Assembly (NCBI GenBank): GCA_007123655.1
Contig: SKKR01000271.1
Location: 1-5,665, forward strand
DNA: 5,665 nt
Reading direction: 5' to 3'
Source: Thermomicrobiaceae bacterium
GTDB taxonomy: Bacteria > Chloroflexota > Chloroflexia > Thermomicrobiales > Thermomicrobiaceae
Part shown: positions 1-5,305 of the stretch, piece by piece
Layout of the letters: every line of letters begins with the position of its first letter
Position numbering within the stretch: position 1 is the first letter of the stretch
The notes under the pieces: generated by a model
The model's input: only the letters and a program-made list of their open reading frames with translations
Database searches by the model: none
Told to the model about the DNA's origin: nothing
Translations under genes and position numbers: made by a program

Positions 1-1
1 C

Positions 2-400
2 AGAGTAACCGGTCCGGGCCGGCTTGGAGGGATCGACGTGGACATGAACGCGATTTCGGACACCATGCCGACGCTGGCGGCCATCTCCCCGCTTGCCGAC
101 GGCCCCGTAATCATTCGCAATGTCGAACATGTGCGCCACAAGGAGACCGACCGGATCACCGCCGTCGTGACTGAACTCCGGCGGGCGGGTATCAACGTCG
201 AAGAGCGGCAGGACGGCCTTACCATTCATCCCGGCCGTCCGCATCCGACGGTTGTTCGAACGTACGATGACCATCGGATGGCGATGAGTTTCGCGATTCT
301 CGGGTGCGTGGTGCCGGGCATAACCATCGACCAGCCGGGCTGCGTCGCCAAGACGTTTCCCGACTTCTTCGAGCGGCTGGAAACCGTGCGTTTCAGTTAA
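2..400 (+). CDS. aroA: 3-phosphoshikimate 1-carboxyvinyltransferase (EPSP synthase), C-terminal part; 5' end outside window
   Basis: Cytoplasmic enzyme of the shikimate pathway that joins phosphoenolpyruvate and shikimate-3-phosphate to give EPSP, the substrate of the next enzyme, chorismate synthase (also in this window). The frame is open from base 2, upstream of the first ATG at 38, and already reads family sequence (GGIDVDMNAISDTMPT), so the ATG is internal and about 300 N-terminal residues are missing. About 132 residues are present. Visible family motifs are the DMNAISD segment, whose last Asp matches the catalytic Asp313 of the E. coli enzyme, then RHKETDR (matching Lys340, Glu341 and Arg344), YDDHRMAMSFA (Arg386) and VAKTFPDFF (Lys411). 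All the expected C-terminal active-site residues are there and the frame is intact. The TAA stop overlaps the TAA of the convergent methyltransferase gene. Identification is firm; the missing N-terminal half cannot be judged. Confidence 0.96.
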   Translation, partial: RVTGPGRLGGIDVDMNAISDTMPTLAAISPLADGPVIIRNVEHVRHKETDRITAVVTELRRAGINVEERQDGLTIHPGRPHPTVVRTYDDHRMAMSFAILGCVVPGITIDQPGCVAKTFPDFFERLETVRFS

Positions 401-1266
401 GGTCTGGTCGCCACGATCCCATACATCAACGGGAGTTTCGGTAAGCCTTCCGGAGGCACCCACTTTCCTTCTTCGTTGAGCTTCATTCCCGGGATGTGAC
501 CGGAGTTGGAGTATGGATACTCCCGGACTTCGGTGATCCGCATACCGGCGTTCAGGAACGCGCTGAGAATGTCAGCCATGCCCCAGGCAAACTCGTAGCT
601 CGGGTGAGGATTGACGAAGTCCTTGACCCCCGGGATTTCGGCGTCCGGGTTGGACTGCTGCATTTCAAGCGCCACGTAGTCGCCCACTCCGTCTGACCAG
701 ACGACGTATTCTGCTGCTTCGCCGAACGACGAGTACGGGAAGCGCAACGTCCAGTCATCGTCGAGCGCCAGCGATACCGGGTGAAAGTCGACCACCACGA
801 ACCGCCCGCCCGGGCGCACCAAGCTTGCGATCCCGCGCGCCCACGACTTGAGGTCCGAAAGCCAGATTACTGCGCCGTACGAGCTAAAGACGATATCGAA
901 CTGCTCGCCCCGTGCTGCGGCATCCTGTAGCCAGTCATAGACATCGGCGCGGTGAAATTCAGCCTGAACGCCGCTCTCGGCACTCAGATTCCTGGCAAAC
1001 TCGATCGCCGAATCCGAAATGTCAACACCGACGGCGTTTGCGCCGAGTTGAGCGAGGCTCAATGTGTCCTGCCCGGCATTGCATTGCAGGTGCAGGACCC
1101 GTTTACCCGCGATATCACCGAGTAGCTCAATCTCTTCGGGATACAGCTTATGCCCGCCAGCGCGATAGAAGGTTGCCTGGTCGCCCTTGTGCGAGTTATG
1201 CGCGTCGGTAGCCAGATTCCAGGCGGCTCGGTTGCGTTCGTGCAGGTCGCGATCCGGACCACTCAT
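397..1266 (-). CDS. Class I SAM-dependent methyltransferase, substrate unknown
   Basis: Predicted soluble 289-residue methyltransferase with a Rossmann-like SAM-binding fold. Motif I is the strand and loop VLHLQCNAGQDTLSLA (about residues 57-72). The acidic residue after strand 2 is Asp82 in GVDIS, an Asp that could contact the adenine follows in HRADVYDW (Asp108), strand 4 is FDIVFSSYGAVIWL (about 123-136), and the post-core motif is LVRPGGRFVVVDFHPV. The C-terminal third is rich in aromatic residues and probably shapes the acceptor pocket, but it does not reveal the substrate. The frame stays open to an ATG at 1383, deep inside aroC. I chose the ATG at 1266 because it makes an ATGA overlap with the aroC stop, has AGGA nine bases upstream, and begins an ordinary N-terminus (MSGPDRDLHERNRAAWN). 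It is the last gene of the minus-strand run and is probably translationally coupled to aroC. It resembles generic methyltransferases annotated without a known role. Family assignment is firm, function is not. Confidence 0.9.
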   Translation of the reverse strand: MSGPDRDLHERNRAAWNLATDAHNSHKGDQATFYRAGGHKLYPEEIELLGDIAGKRVLHLQCNAGQDTLSLAQLGANAVGVDISDSAIEFARNLSAESGVQAEFHRADVYDWLQDAAARGEQFDIVFSSYGAVIWLSDLKSWARGIASLVRPGGRFVVVDFHPVSLALDDDWTLRFPYSSFGEAAEYVVWSDGVGDYVALEMQQSNPDAEIPGVKDFVNPHPSYEFAWGMADILSAFLNAGMRITEVREYPYSNSGHIPGMKLNEEGKWVPPEGLPKLPLMYGIVATRP

Positions 1267-2360
1267 CGGATGAGTTCCTGACCCGGTTCCCGGTGTTCGA
1301 GTCGGGCGGATCTGTTCATCAGATAGAGATCTGCCAGGACCATCGCGAGCATCGCCTCCGCCACCGGCACGACACGCGGGCAAATGGACGGATCATGTCG
1401 TCCTTCGACGAGGACCGTACGCTCGTTTCCGTGAATATCGGCGGTCTGCTGATCCTGAGCAACGGACGAAGTCGGCTTCACTGCCAGTCGAGCAATGATG
1501 TGCTCACCGTTGGAAATGCCGCCCAGCATGCCGCCCGCATGGTTGGAAACAGTCCGAACCCGGCCGTTTTCCATGTAGAACTCGTCGTTGTGCTGATGCC
1601 CCCGCATGGTCACCGCGTTGAACCCGTCGCCGATTTCCACGCCCTTGATCGCCGGAATACTCAGCATCGCCTGCCCGATAAGCGCGTCGAGCTTGTCCGC
1701 GGTCGGCTCTCCCAATCCCACCGGAACGTTCTCGGCACGCACCTCCACGATCCCGCCGACACTGTCAAAGGATTCCTTCGCGTCGGTTATCGCCTTGACC
1801 ATTTTCTCGGCGGCCTCCGGATCCGGACATCGGACGAGATTCTGATCAATGCTGCTTCGATCAAACGTCTCCATATCGATTCCGGCAAGCTGGCGGACGA
1901 AGGCGTACACGTCCACGCCGACCTGGCGCAACAACTGACGCGCAATCGCGCCGGCTGCCACCCGGCCCCATGTTTCTCTGGCGCTGGAGCGTCCACCTCC
2001 CCGGTGATCGCGATGGCCGTACTTCATCCAGTACGTGTAATCCGCGTGGCCGGGGCGGAAGAGGTCCCGGATCGCGTCATATTTCGACGAGTCCGCATCT
2101 TTGTTGTACGTGATCAGCGAGATCGGCGCGCCGGTCGTCCTGCCCTCGAACACCCCCGAGAGAATGGTTACTCGATCACCTTCACTGCGGGGCGAGGTCA
2201 CCTTGCTCTGACCCACTCGACGCCGGTCGAGATCATGCTGGATCAGTTCTTCCGAAATCTCCAGGCCGGCCGGGCACCCATCAACGACAGCGCCAAGCGC
2301 CGGTCCATGGGATTCACCCCAGGTCGTCACTCGAAAGAGCCGACCGTACGTGCTCGCCAT
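1263..2360 (-). CDS. aroC: Chorismate synthase
   Basis: Catalyses the last shikimate-pathway step: the anti-1,4-elimination of phosphate from EPSP to give chorismate, the precursor of aromatic amino acids, folate and quinones. It needs reduced FMN and acts in the cytoplasm, usually as a tetramer. The protein has 365 residues, a normal length for the family, and all three family signatures. These are GRLFRVTTWGESHGP near residues 6-20 (His18), RPGHADYTY and HRGGGRSSARET at about 102-130 (His105 and the Arg/Ser-rich FMN and substrate site), and RHDPSICPRVVPVAEAMLAM at 321-340. His18 and His105 line up with the two invariant catalytic histidines. The VTTWGESHG N-terminus resembles the E. coli type rather than the TAGESHG type of Bacillus and actinobacteria. 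The ATG at 2360 is supported by a strong Shine-Dalgarno in the 17-base gap after the acetyltransferase gene. The stop overlaps the methyltransferase start by four bases. No flavin reductase gene is visible. Confidence 0.98.
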   Translation of the reverse strand: MASTYGRLFRVTTWGESHGPALGAVVDGCPAGLEISEELIQHDLDRRRVGQSKVTSPRSEGDRVTILSGVFEGRTTGAPISLITYNKDADSSKYDAIRDLFRPGHADYTYWMKYGHRDHRGGGRSSARETWGRVAAGAIARQLLRQVGVDVYAFVRQLAGIDMETFDRSSIDQNLVRCPDPEAAEKMVKAITDAKESFDSVGGIVEVRAENVPVGLGEPTADKLDALIGQAMLSIPAIKGVEIGDGFNAVTMRGHQHNDEFYMENGRVRTVSNHAGGMLGGISNGEHIIARLAVKPTSSVAQDQQTADIHGNERTVLVEGRHDPSICPRVVPVAEAMLAMVLADLYLMNRSARLEHREPGQELIR

Positions 2361-2366
2361 CGATAA

Positions 2367-2374
2367 TCCCCTTT
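2367..2374 (-). promoter_or_regulatory. Ribosome binding site of aroC
   Basis: On the minus strand, AAAGGGGA lies six bases before the ATG of aroC and fills much of the short gap after the stop codon of the acetyltransferase gene. It is the strongest Shine-Dalgarno seen in the window. It fixes the aroC start at 2360 and suggests that aroC is initiated independently rather than purely by coupling. No good promoter hexamers are apparent in this gap. Confidence 0.75.
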
Positions 2375-2377
2375 GAC

Positions 2378-3322
2378 TTATGTCCAGGCGTTCCCGGTCA
2401 GGTCCTGACCGTCATCCTGCAACCAGACCCCGTAGAGATAGTAGTCCTGCTTCGCCTGCCGTCGAAACCCGAACCGCTCGTATATCTCCCTGCTGCGCTC
2501 GTTCCGCGCCTGTGTGCTGAGCCCGATCCGGTGGGCACCATTGCTCGCGAGCGAATAGATGGCCCATTCCAGTGATTCCAGACCGATCCCTTCGCCCTGG
2601 CGGTCAGGATGAACCGCGATCCGGTCCAGATGCCCCCATGACCGGAACCGCGTCACGCCTACATAGCTTACAAGGTTCCCCGATTCATCACGACCGCCGT
2701 AGATCTTGACCCCTCGGGCCCGACCGTAGTTCAGAAATTCGGCCCGGCTGTTCCACCACAGCCAGGGAAACGCCGCGTGATCGAGCTCTAGTAGTTCCTC
2801 GAGGTCATGGTCGCGAACCGGGAGCATCTCCTCAAACGAAAGATGGAATCGATCTTCGCTGATCCGCGGGATACCAGGCAACTCGTAAATCATGATGTGT
2901 TCGATCATGTCGAAACCGGCTCGTTCGTAAAGGCTGGGATTCCGCGACTCCTGATGTTCACTGAGAATCGCGAGCATCATCCCGTTCTCCGCCGCAGCGT
3001 GAGCGAACGCGCTCAGGAGCGGGGCCGCCCCGTGCTGGCCGAAGAGCTCCAGTACAGACGCGATCTCCTCCCGATGCCGCCAGGGACCCGCAACGAGATA
3101 TTCACCCGTTTCCGGAATCCACTGTGAGATCGCTGGATACTGGCCCACAAGGTTCCGGAGATCCGGGCGGTCGAATCGGGAGGTCCATCCGAGCCTGAGT
3201 TGGTGGATGTCGTCAGGCGCGAGCGGCTCGATCCCGGCCACGGTGTTTCGGTTTTCAGCACGGGAATCTGCCATCGCTCGTCGCCAGACGTCAGAAATGC
3301 GATCGCTCACTCTTCGATCCAT
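2378..3322 (-). CDS. Tandem GNAT-fold N-acetyltransferase, N-terminal half degenerate
   Basis: Predicted cytoplasmic protein of 314 residues, about twice the length of a single GNAT domain, that should transfer an acetyl group from acetyl-CoA to an amine. The C-terminal domain (about 158-300) has a good motif A, LDRIAVHPDRQGEGIG at 232-247. Its QGEGIG fits the Q/R-x-x-G-x-G/A acetyl-CoA loop. Motif B follows as NERSREIYERFGFRR at 274-288. The N-terminal half (about 31-150) ends in NPSLYERAGFDMIEHIMIYEL (128-148), which mirrors motif B and the next strand but has no recognisable acetyl-CoA loop, so it is probably a non-catalytic GNAT copy. Mycothiol synthase MshD has a similar tandem layout, but nothing here shows that activity. 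The ATG at 3322 overlaps the lipoprotein gene by 16 bases. A GTG at 3310 would give a neat GTGA overlap and an ATG at 3274 is also possible; none has a strong Shine-Dalgarno. The acceptor substrate is unknown. Confidence 0.88.
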   Translation of the reverse strand: MDRRVSDRISDVWRRAMADSRAENRNTVAGIEPLAPDDIHQLRLGWTSRFDRPDLRNLVGQYPAISQWIPETGEYLVAGPWRHREEIASVLELFGQHGAAPLLSAFAHAAAENGMMLAILSEHQESRNPSLYERAGFDMIEHIMIYELPGIPRISEDRFHLSFEEMLPVRDHDLEELLELDHAAFPWLWWNSRAEFLNYGRARGVKIYGGRDESGNLVSYVGVTRFRSWGHLDRIAVHPDRQGEGIGLESLEWAIYSLASNGAHRIGLSTQARNERSREIYERFGFRRQAKQDYYLYGVWLQDDGQDLTGNAWT

Positions 3323-5073
3323 ACCGTCTCAAGCCCAAGAATACCCATAGACGTCGTCTCCAGGCCATGTACGTGTTCGCCGACGAGCAGGTAGTCAGCT
3401 CCATGATAGAGGGGCATAACCACTGAACTTTCCAGAATGACCTGTTGGGCTTCCGCCAGCAATGAACTTCGGCGGTCACTGTCCTGTTCGATAGCCGCGT
3501 CATCGAGCAGTTCATCGACGCGATCATCGGAGAATCCGGCGTAGTTGTCCGGGCTGTCCGAGTGGAACAGGGCGCGGAGGAAAGACTCCGGATCCGGACC
3601 GTCCGCCACCCAGGAGAGCACGAATATCGGCAGCTGTTTCGACTCCAGGTCGGCCATGTAGTCCGCCCAGCGAAGCTGCACGACTTCAACTTCGATCTCC
3701 AGATGCTCTTCCATGTACTGCTTGATGGCGACCGGTGCTCCGCCACCGGAGGAGTAGATGGTCACCTGCTCCTCGAGCGACGGCAACTGCTCCCGCGCGC
3801 GTTCGGTGTCGTAACCGAACGGATACTCCGGCGCCGGCAATTCGTTCATTTCCGGCGGGATAATTCCGTCCGCGGCCCGAACGCGCCCGTCTACCATCAC
3901 CTCGGAGATTTTCTCTCTGGGAAAGGAGCGTAGCAACGCCTCGCGCAAGTCCGGTTCATCCAGCGGCTCCATCTCCCGGTTCAACATCACCATGGTCACA
4001 CTGAGCAGTTCCACCGTCCGGAAATCACCGGGAACGGGGCTGTCTTCATAGTCAATGCGATCGATGGCGGATAACGGGACGTTGGCGATGTCGATCTCCC
4101 CGCCCTCGTAGAGTTGCATCTCCCCGGCCGCCTCGGCGCCAACGCGAACGGTGACGTGTTCGAGCGCCGGCTCGATCACGTAGCCCTCGTGGGCAGTCAG
4201 CACGATCTGTCGTTCATCGTCCCATTCAGCTAATCTGAACGGGCCGCTTCCGTTCGGAGATCGTGACCAGGTCGCGCCGCGTTCTGCGTCTTCGACGTCG
4301 ACAATCAGGAGAGACGGGTTTGCGAGACGCTCCAGGAAGTCAACCACCCCCCGCTCGAGTTCGATCTCCAGGGTGTGCTCATCAACGACGATGATTCCCG
4401 GAATGTCGTCTCGCTCCCCGTCCATGCGCTCTGTGGCACCGCGGACGTCGTCGAGGTAGTTCCGGGACGGGAGCGCTTCACCGTCGCCGTCCGTCAGACC
4501 TGGATCAGCGGCCCGTTCCAGCGACTGTTTGACGGCACTGGCAGTCAGCGGCGTCCCATCGTGAAACGTCAGGTCTTCGTGGAGTTCAAAGCGATAGTGT
4601 GTGCCATCGTCGGAAATCTCGATCCGGTTTGCCAGATCGGGAACCGGCTGGAGTTCAGAGTCGAGCATGACCAGCCCGCGGAAGACCTGCCGGGCGAGAA
4701 ACGCGGCGGATGTATCTCGCACAAGGGCCGGGTCGATGGTAGCCGGCGCATCCGTGGGGCCGGTCATGCGCAGTACCTGATCCCCCGATGCTCGCCCGGT
4801 GGGCGACTCGCGCTCTGGTGCTTCGAGCACGATAGTCCCGTTATCCTCGGAATCGGTGACAGGAGCCGGGGTTGGTTGTTCAGGCTCCGCCGGAACGTCC
4901 GCCGCGGTCGGTGTCGGTGTCGGTGTCGGAGTAATGGAATCATCGTCCGAGTCAAACGGATTTCCACAGGCGCTGATGAGCAGGACGCCAACCACCAGGA
5001 GCGGAAGCATCCTGAAAAGCAATGAGCCTGGCTTCTGATCTGCCGGACGGTCGCCTCGCTGCGCTCGTTTCAT
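3307..5073 (-). CDS. ABC transporter substrate-binding lipoprotein, family 5 (oligopeptide/dipeptide/nickel type)
   Basis: Predicted extracytoplasmic solute receptor (SBP_bac_5 / OppA-DppA type) that would bind a peptide or similar ligand and hand it to an ABC permease. The 588-residue protein starts with a basic n-region (K2, R3, R6, R9, K14, R21), a hydrophobic stretch (about 22-33) and a lipobox ISAC with the lipid-modified Cys at 36, followed by GNPF. An acidic, Thr/Pro-rich linker (about 41-80, including TPTPTPTPT at 48-56) tethers the mature domain. Family features include LTFHDGTPLTASAVKQSLER (168-187), GSGPFRLAEW (275-284), the LDEPDLREALLRSFPREKI helix, and LSWVADGPDPESFLRALF followed by FSDDRVDELLDDA near 486-526. 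It is full length and heads the minus-strand run, but no permease or ATPase gene lies in the window, so it is either an orphan receptor or separated from its transporter. The ATG at 5073 gives a proper n-region; Met22 would remove it. The ligand is unknown. Confidence 0.93.
   Translation of the reverse strand: MKRAQRGDRPADQKPGSLLFRMLPLLVVGVLLISACGNPFDSDDDSITPTPTPTPTAADVPAEPEQPTPAPVTDSEDNGTIVLEAPERESPTGRASGDQVLRMTGPTDAPATIDPALVRDTSAAFLARQVFRGLVMLDSELQPVPDLANRIEISDDGTHYRFELHEDLTFHDGTPLTASAVKQSLERAADPGLTDGDGEALPSRNYLDDVRGATERMDGERDDIPGIIVVDEHTLEIELERGVVDFLERLANPSLLIVDVEDAERGATWSRSPNGSGPFRLAEWDDERQIVLTAHEGYVIEPALEHVTVRVGAEAAGEMQLYEGGEIDIANVPLSAIDRIDYEDSPVPGDFRTVELLSVTMVMLNREMEPLDEPDLREALLRSFPREKISEVMVDGRVRAADGIIPPEMNELPAPEYPFGYDTERAREQLPSLEEQVTIYSSGGGAPVAIKQYMEEHLEIEVEVVQLRWADYMADLESKQLPIFVLSWVADGPDPESFLRALFHSDSPDNYAGFSDDRVDELLDDAAIEQDSDRRSSLLAEAQQVILESSVVMPLYHGADYLLVGEHVHGLETTSMGILGLETVWIEE
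4906..4932. repeat. Short hexanucleotide tandem repeat encoding the Thr-Pro linker
   Basis: The plus strand carries three exact copies of TCGGTG (4908-4925) and a fourth with one change (TCGGAG, 4926-4931). On the coding strand this gives alternating Thr and Pro codons, residues 48-56 of the lipoprotein, just after the lipidated Cys. Each unit is two codons, so gain or loss of a unit would lengthen or shorten the linker without a frameshift. The array is short, and codon bias over a repeated dipeptide could explain it. Confidence 0.8.
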
Positions 5074-5079
5074 GAACGA

Positions 5080-5085
5080 ATTGTA
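5080..5085 (-). promoter_or_regulatory. Candidate -10 element for a leaderless lipoprotein mRNA
   Basis: On the minus strand TACAAT, a five-of-six match to TATAAT, ends six bases before the ATG at 5073. Initiation at the usual distance would fall at or within a base or two of that A. The region just upstream of the ATG has no Shine-Dalgarno, which fits a leaderless transcript. No good -35 hexamer is seen 16-18 bases further upstream (CGCATT at the 17-base spacing). This is inferred from position and hexamer only. Confidence 0.4.
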
Positions 5086-5117
5086 CTAAGAGCTTCAGCG
5101 CGAATGCGGTTCCCGTT

Positions 5118-5142
5118 GAGAACGTGCACGCAGGTCGTTCTC
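5118..5142. promoter_or_regulatory. Perfect 7-bp inverted repeat, possible operator
   Basis: GAGAACG (5118-5124) and CGTTCTC (5136-5142) are exact inverted copies separated by 11 bases. The centre is about 57 bases upstream of the lipoprotein ATG. If that transcript is leaderless the site lies in the -45 to -69 zone, a usual place for an activator or an upstream operator. It overlaps a second inverted repeat, AGGTC (5132-5136) with GACCT (5144-5148). Chance repeats are common in GC-rich DNA, so this is a candidate only. Confidence 0.35.
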
Positions 5143-5210
5143 TGACCTCCGACGCCCGCGACTCCGACTGTGCAGATGAACAGCGCAACGGTTACGATTA
5201 CCGCGCAATG

Positions 5211-5226
5211 CTGGCGCGAGAGCCAG
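5211..5226. other. Small inverted repeat (possible hairpin)
   Basis: CTGGC (5211-5215) pairs exactly with GCCAG (5222-5226) around the six-base loop GCGAGA. It would form a compact hairpin in a plus-strand leader ahead of the membrane protein gene. There is no T-run, so it is not a standard terminator. Short and possibly fortuitous. Confidence 0.25.
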
Positions 5227-5241
5227 ACGTCAAATAGCTCG

Positions 5242-5272
5242 GCCCGCGGCTCGATCCGTTTACGGTGCGGGC
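5242..5272. other. GC-only stem with nested hairpin
   Basis: GCCCGC (5242-5247) and GCGGGC (5267-5272) form a perfect six-pair GC stem. The 19 bases inside contain CCG-TTTA-CGG (5256-5265), a nested three-pair hairpin. No T-run follows on either strand, which argues against an intrinsic terminator. If the membrane protein gene has a leader, this stem ends 33 bases before its ATG. Structural prediction by eye only. Confidence 0.3.
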
Positions 5273-5305
5273 AGGATCGTACTTGGATGTACAGACTGGT
5301 CTGAG

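Larger units (their letters stand above)
5074..5305. other. Divergent intergenic region with several inverted repeats
   Basis: These 232 bases separate the starts of the minus-strand lipoprotein gene and the plus-strand membrane protein gene, so both promoters should lie here. I see no convincing gene: the one minus-strand reading frame crossing it (5188-4952) runs into the lipoprotein gene in another frame and resembles no family. The region holds a -10-like TACAAT next to the lipoprotein start and perfect inverted repeats at 5118-5142, 5132-5148, 5211-5226, 5242-5272 and 5292-5303. For the plus strand, TACGAT at 5193-5198 with a poor -35 match TGTGCA at 5169-5174 (18-base spacer) is a possible promoter. 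It would give a leader of about 100 bases containing the last three inverted repeats. Confidence 0.6.

Noticed and set aside
325..350. Inverted repeat CAGCC-G-GGCTG near the aroA 3' end as a terminator for the minus-strand genes
   Set aside because: It lies inside conserved aroA codons (the QPGC segment), has a one-base loop, and has no following T-run on either strand.
1267..1383. N-terminal extension of the methyltransferase to the ATG at 1383
   Set aside because: The extra 39 residues are low-complexity Arg/Gly/Pro sequence overlapping the conserved aroC C-terminus. The ATG at 1266 has AGGA and the typical ATGA overlap.
1293..2366. Long plus-strand open frame (357 codons) lying opposite almost all of aroC
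   Set aside because: Its translation shows no family motif and no plausible initiation signal. GC-rich codon bias in aroC readily keeps the complementary frame open.
4375..5025. Plus-strand open frame of 216 codons opposite the lipoprotein gene
   Set aside because: Arg/Gly-rich translation without motifs; the minus strand carries a clear full-length family 5 receptor. It is a mirror-frame artefact.
4952..5188. Minus-strand 78-codon frame spanning the upstream region of the lipoprotein gene
   Set aside because: It overlaps the lipoprotein signal-peptide coding region in another frame, contains the proposed promoter, and has no recognisable features.
5237..5275. tRNA-like T-arm string (GGCTCGATCC) in the intergenic region
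   Set aside because: No acceptor stem, anticodon arm or D-arm can be arranged around it; the match is limited to a few bases.
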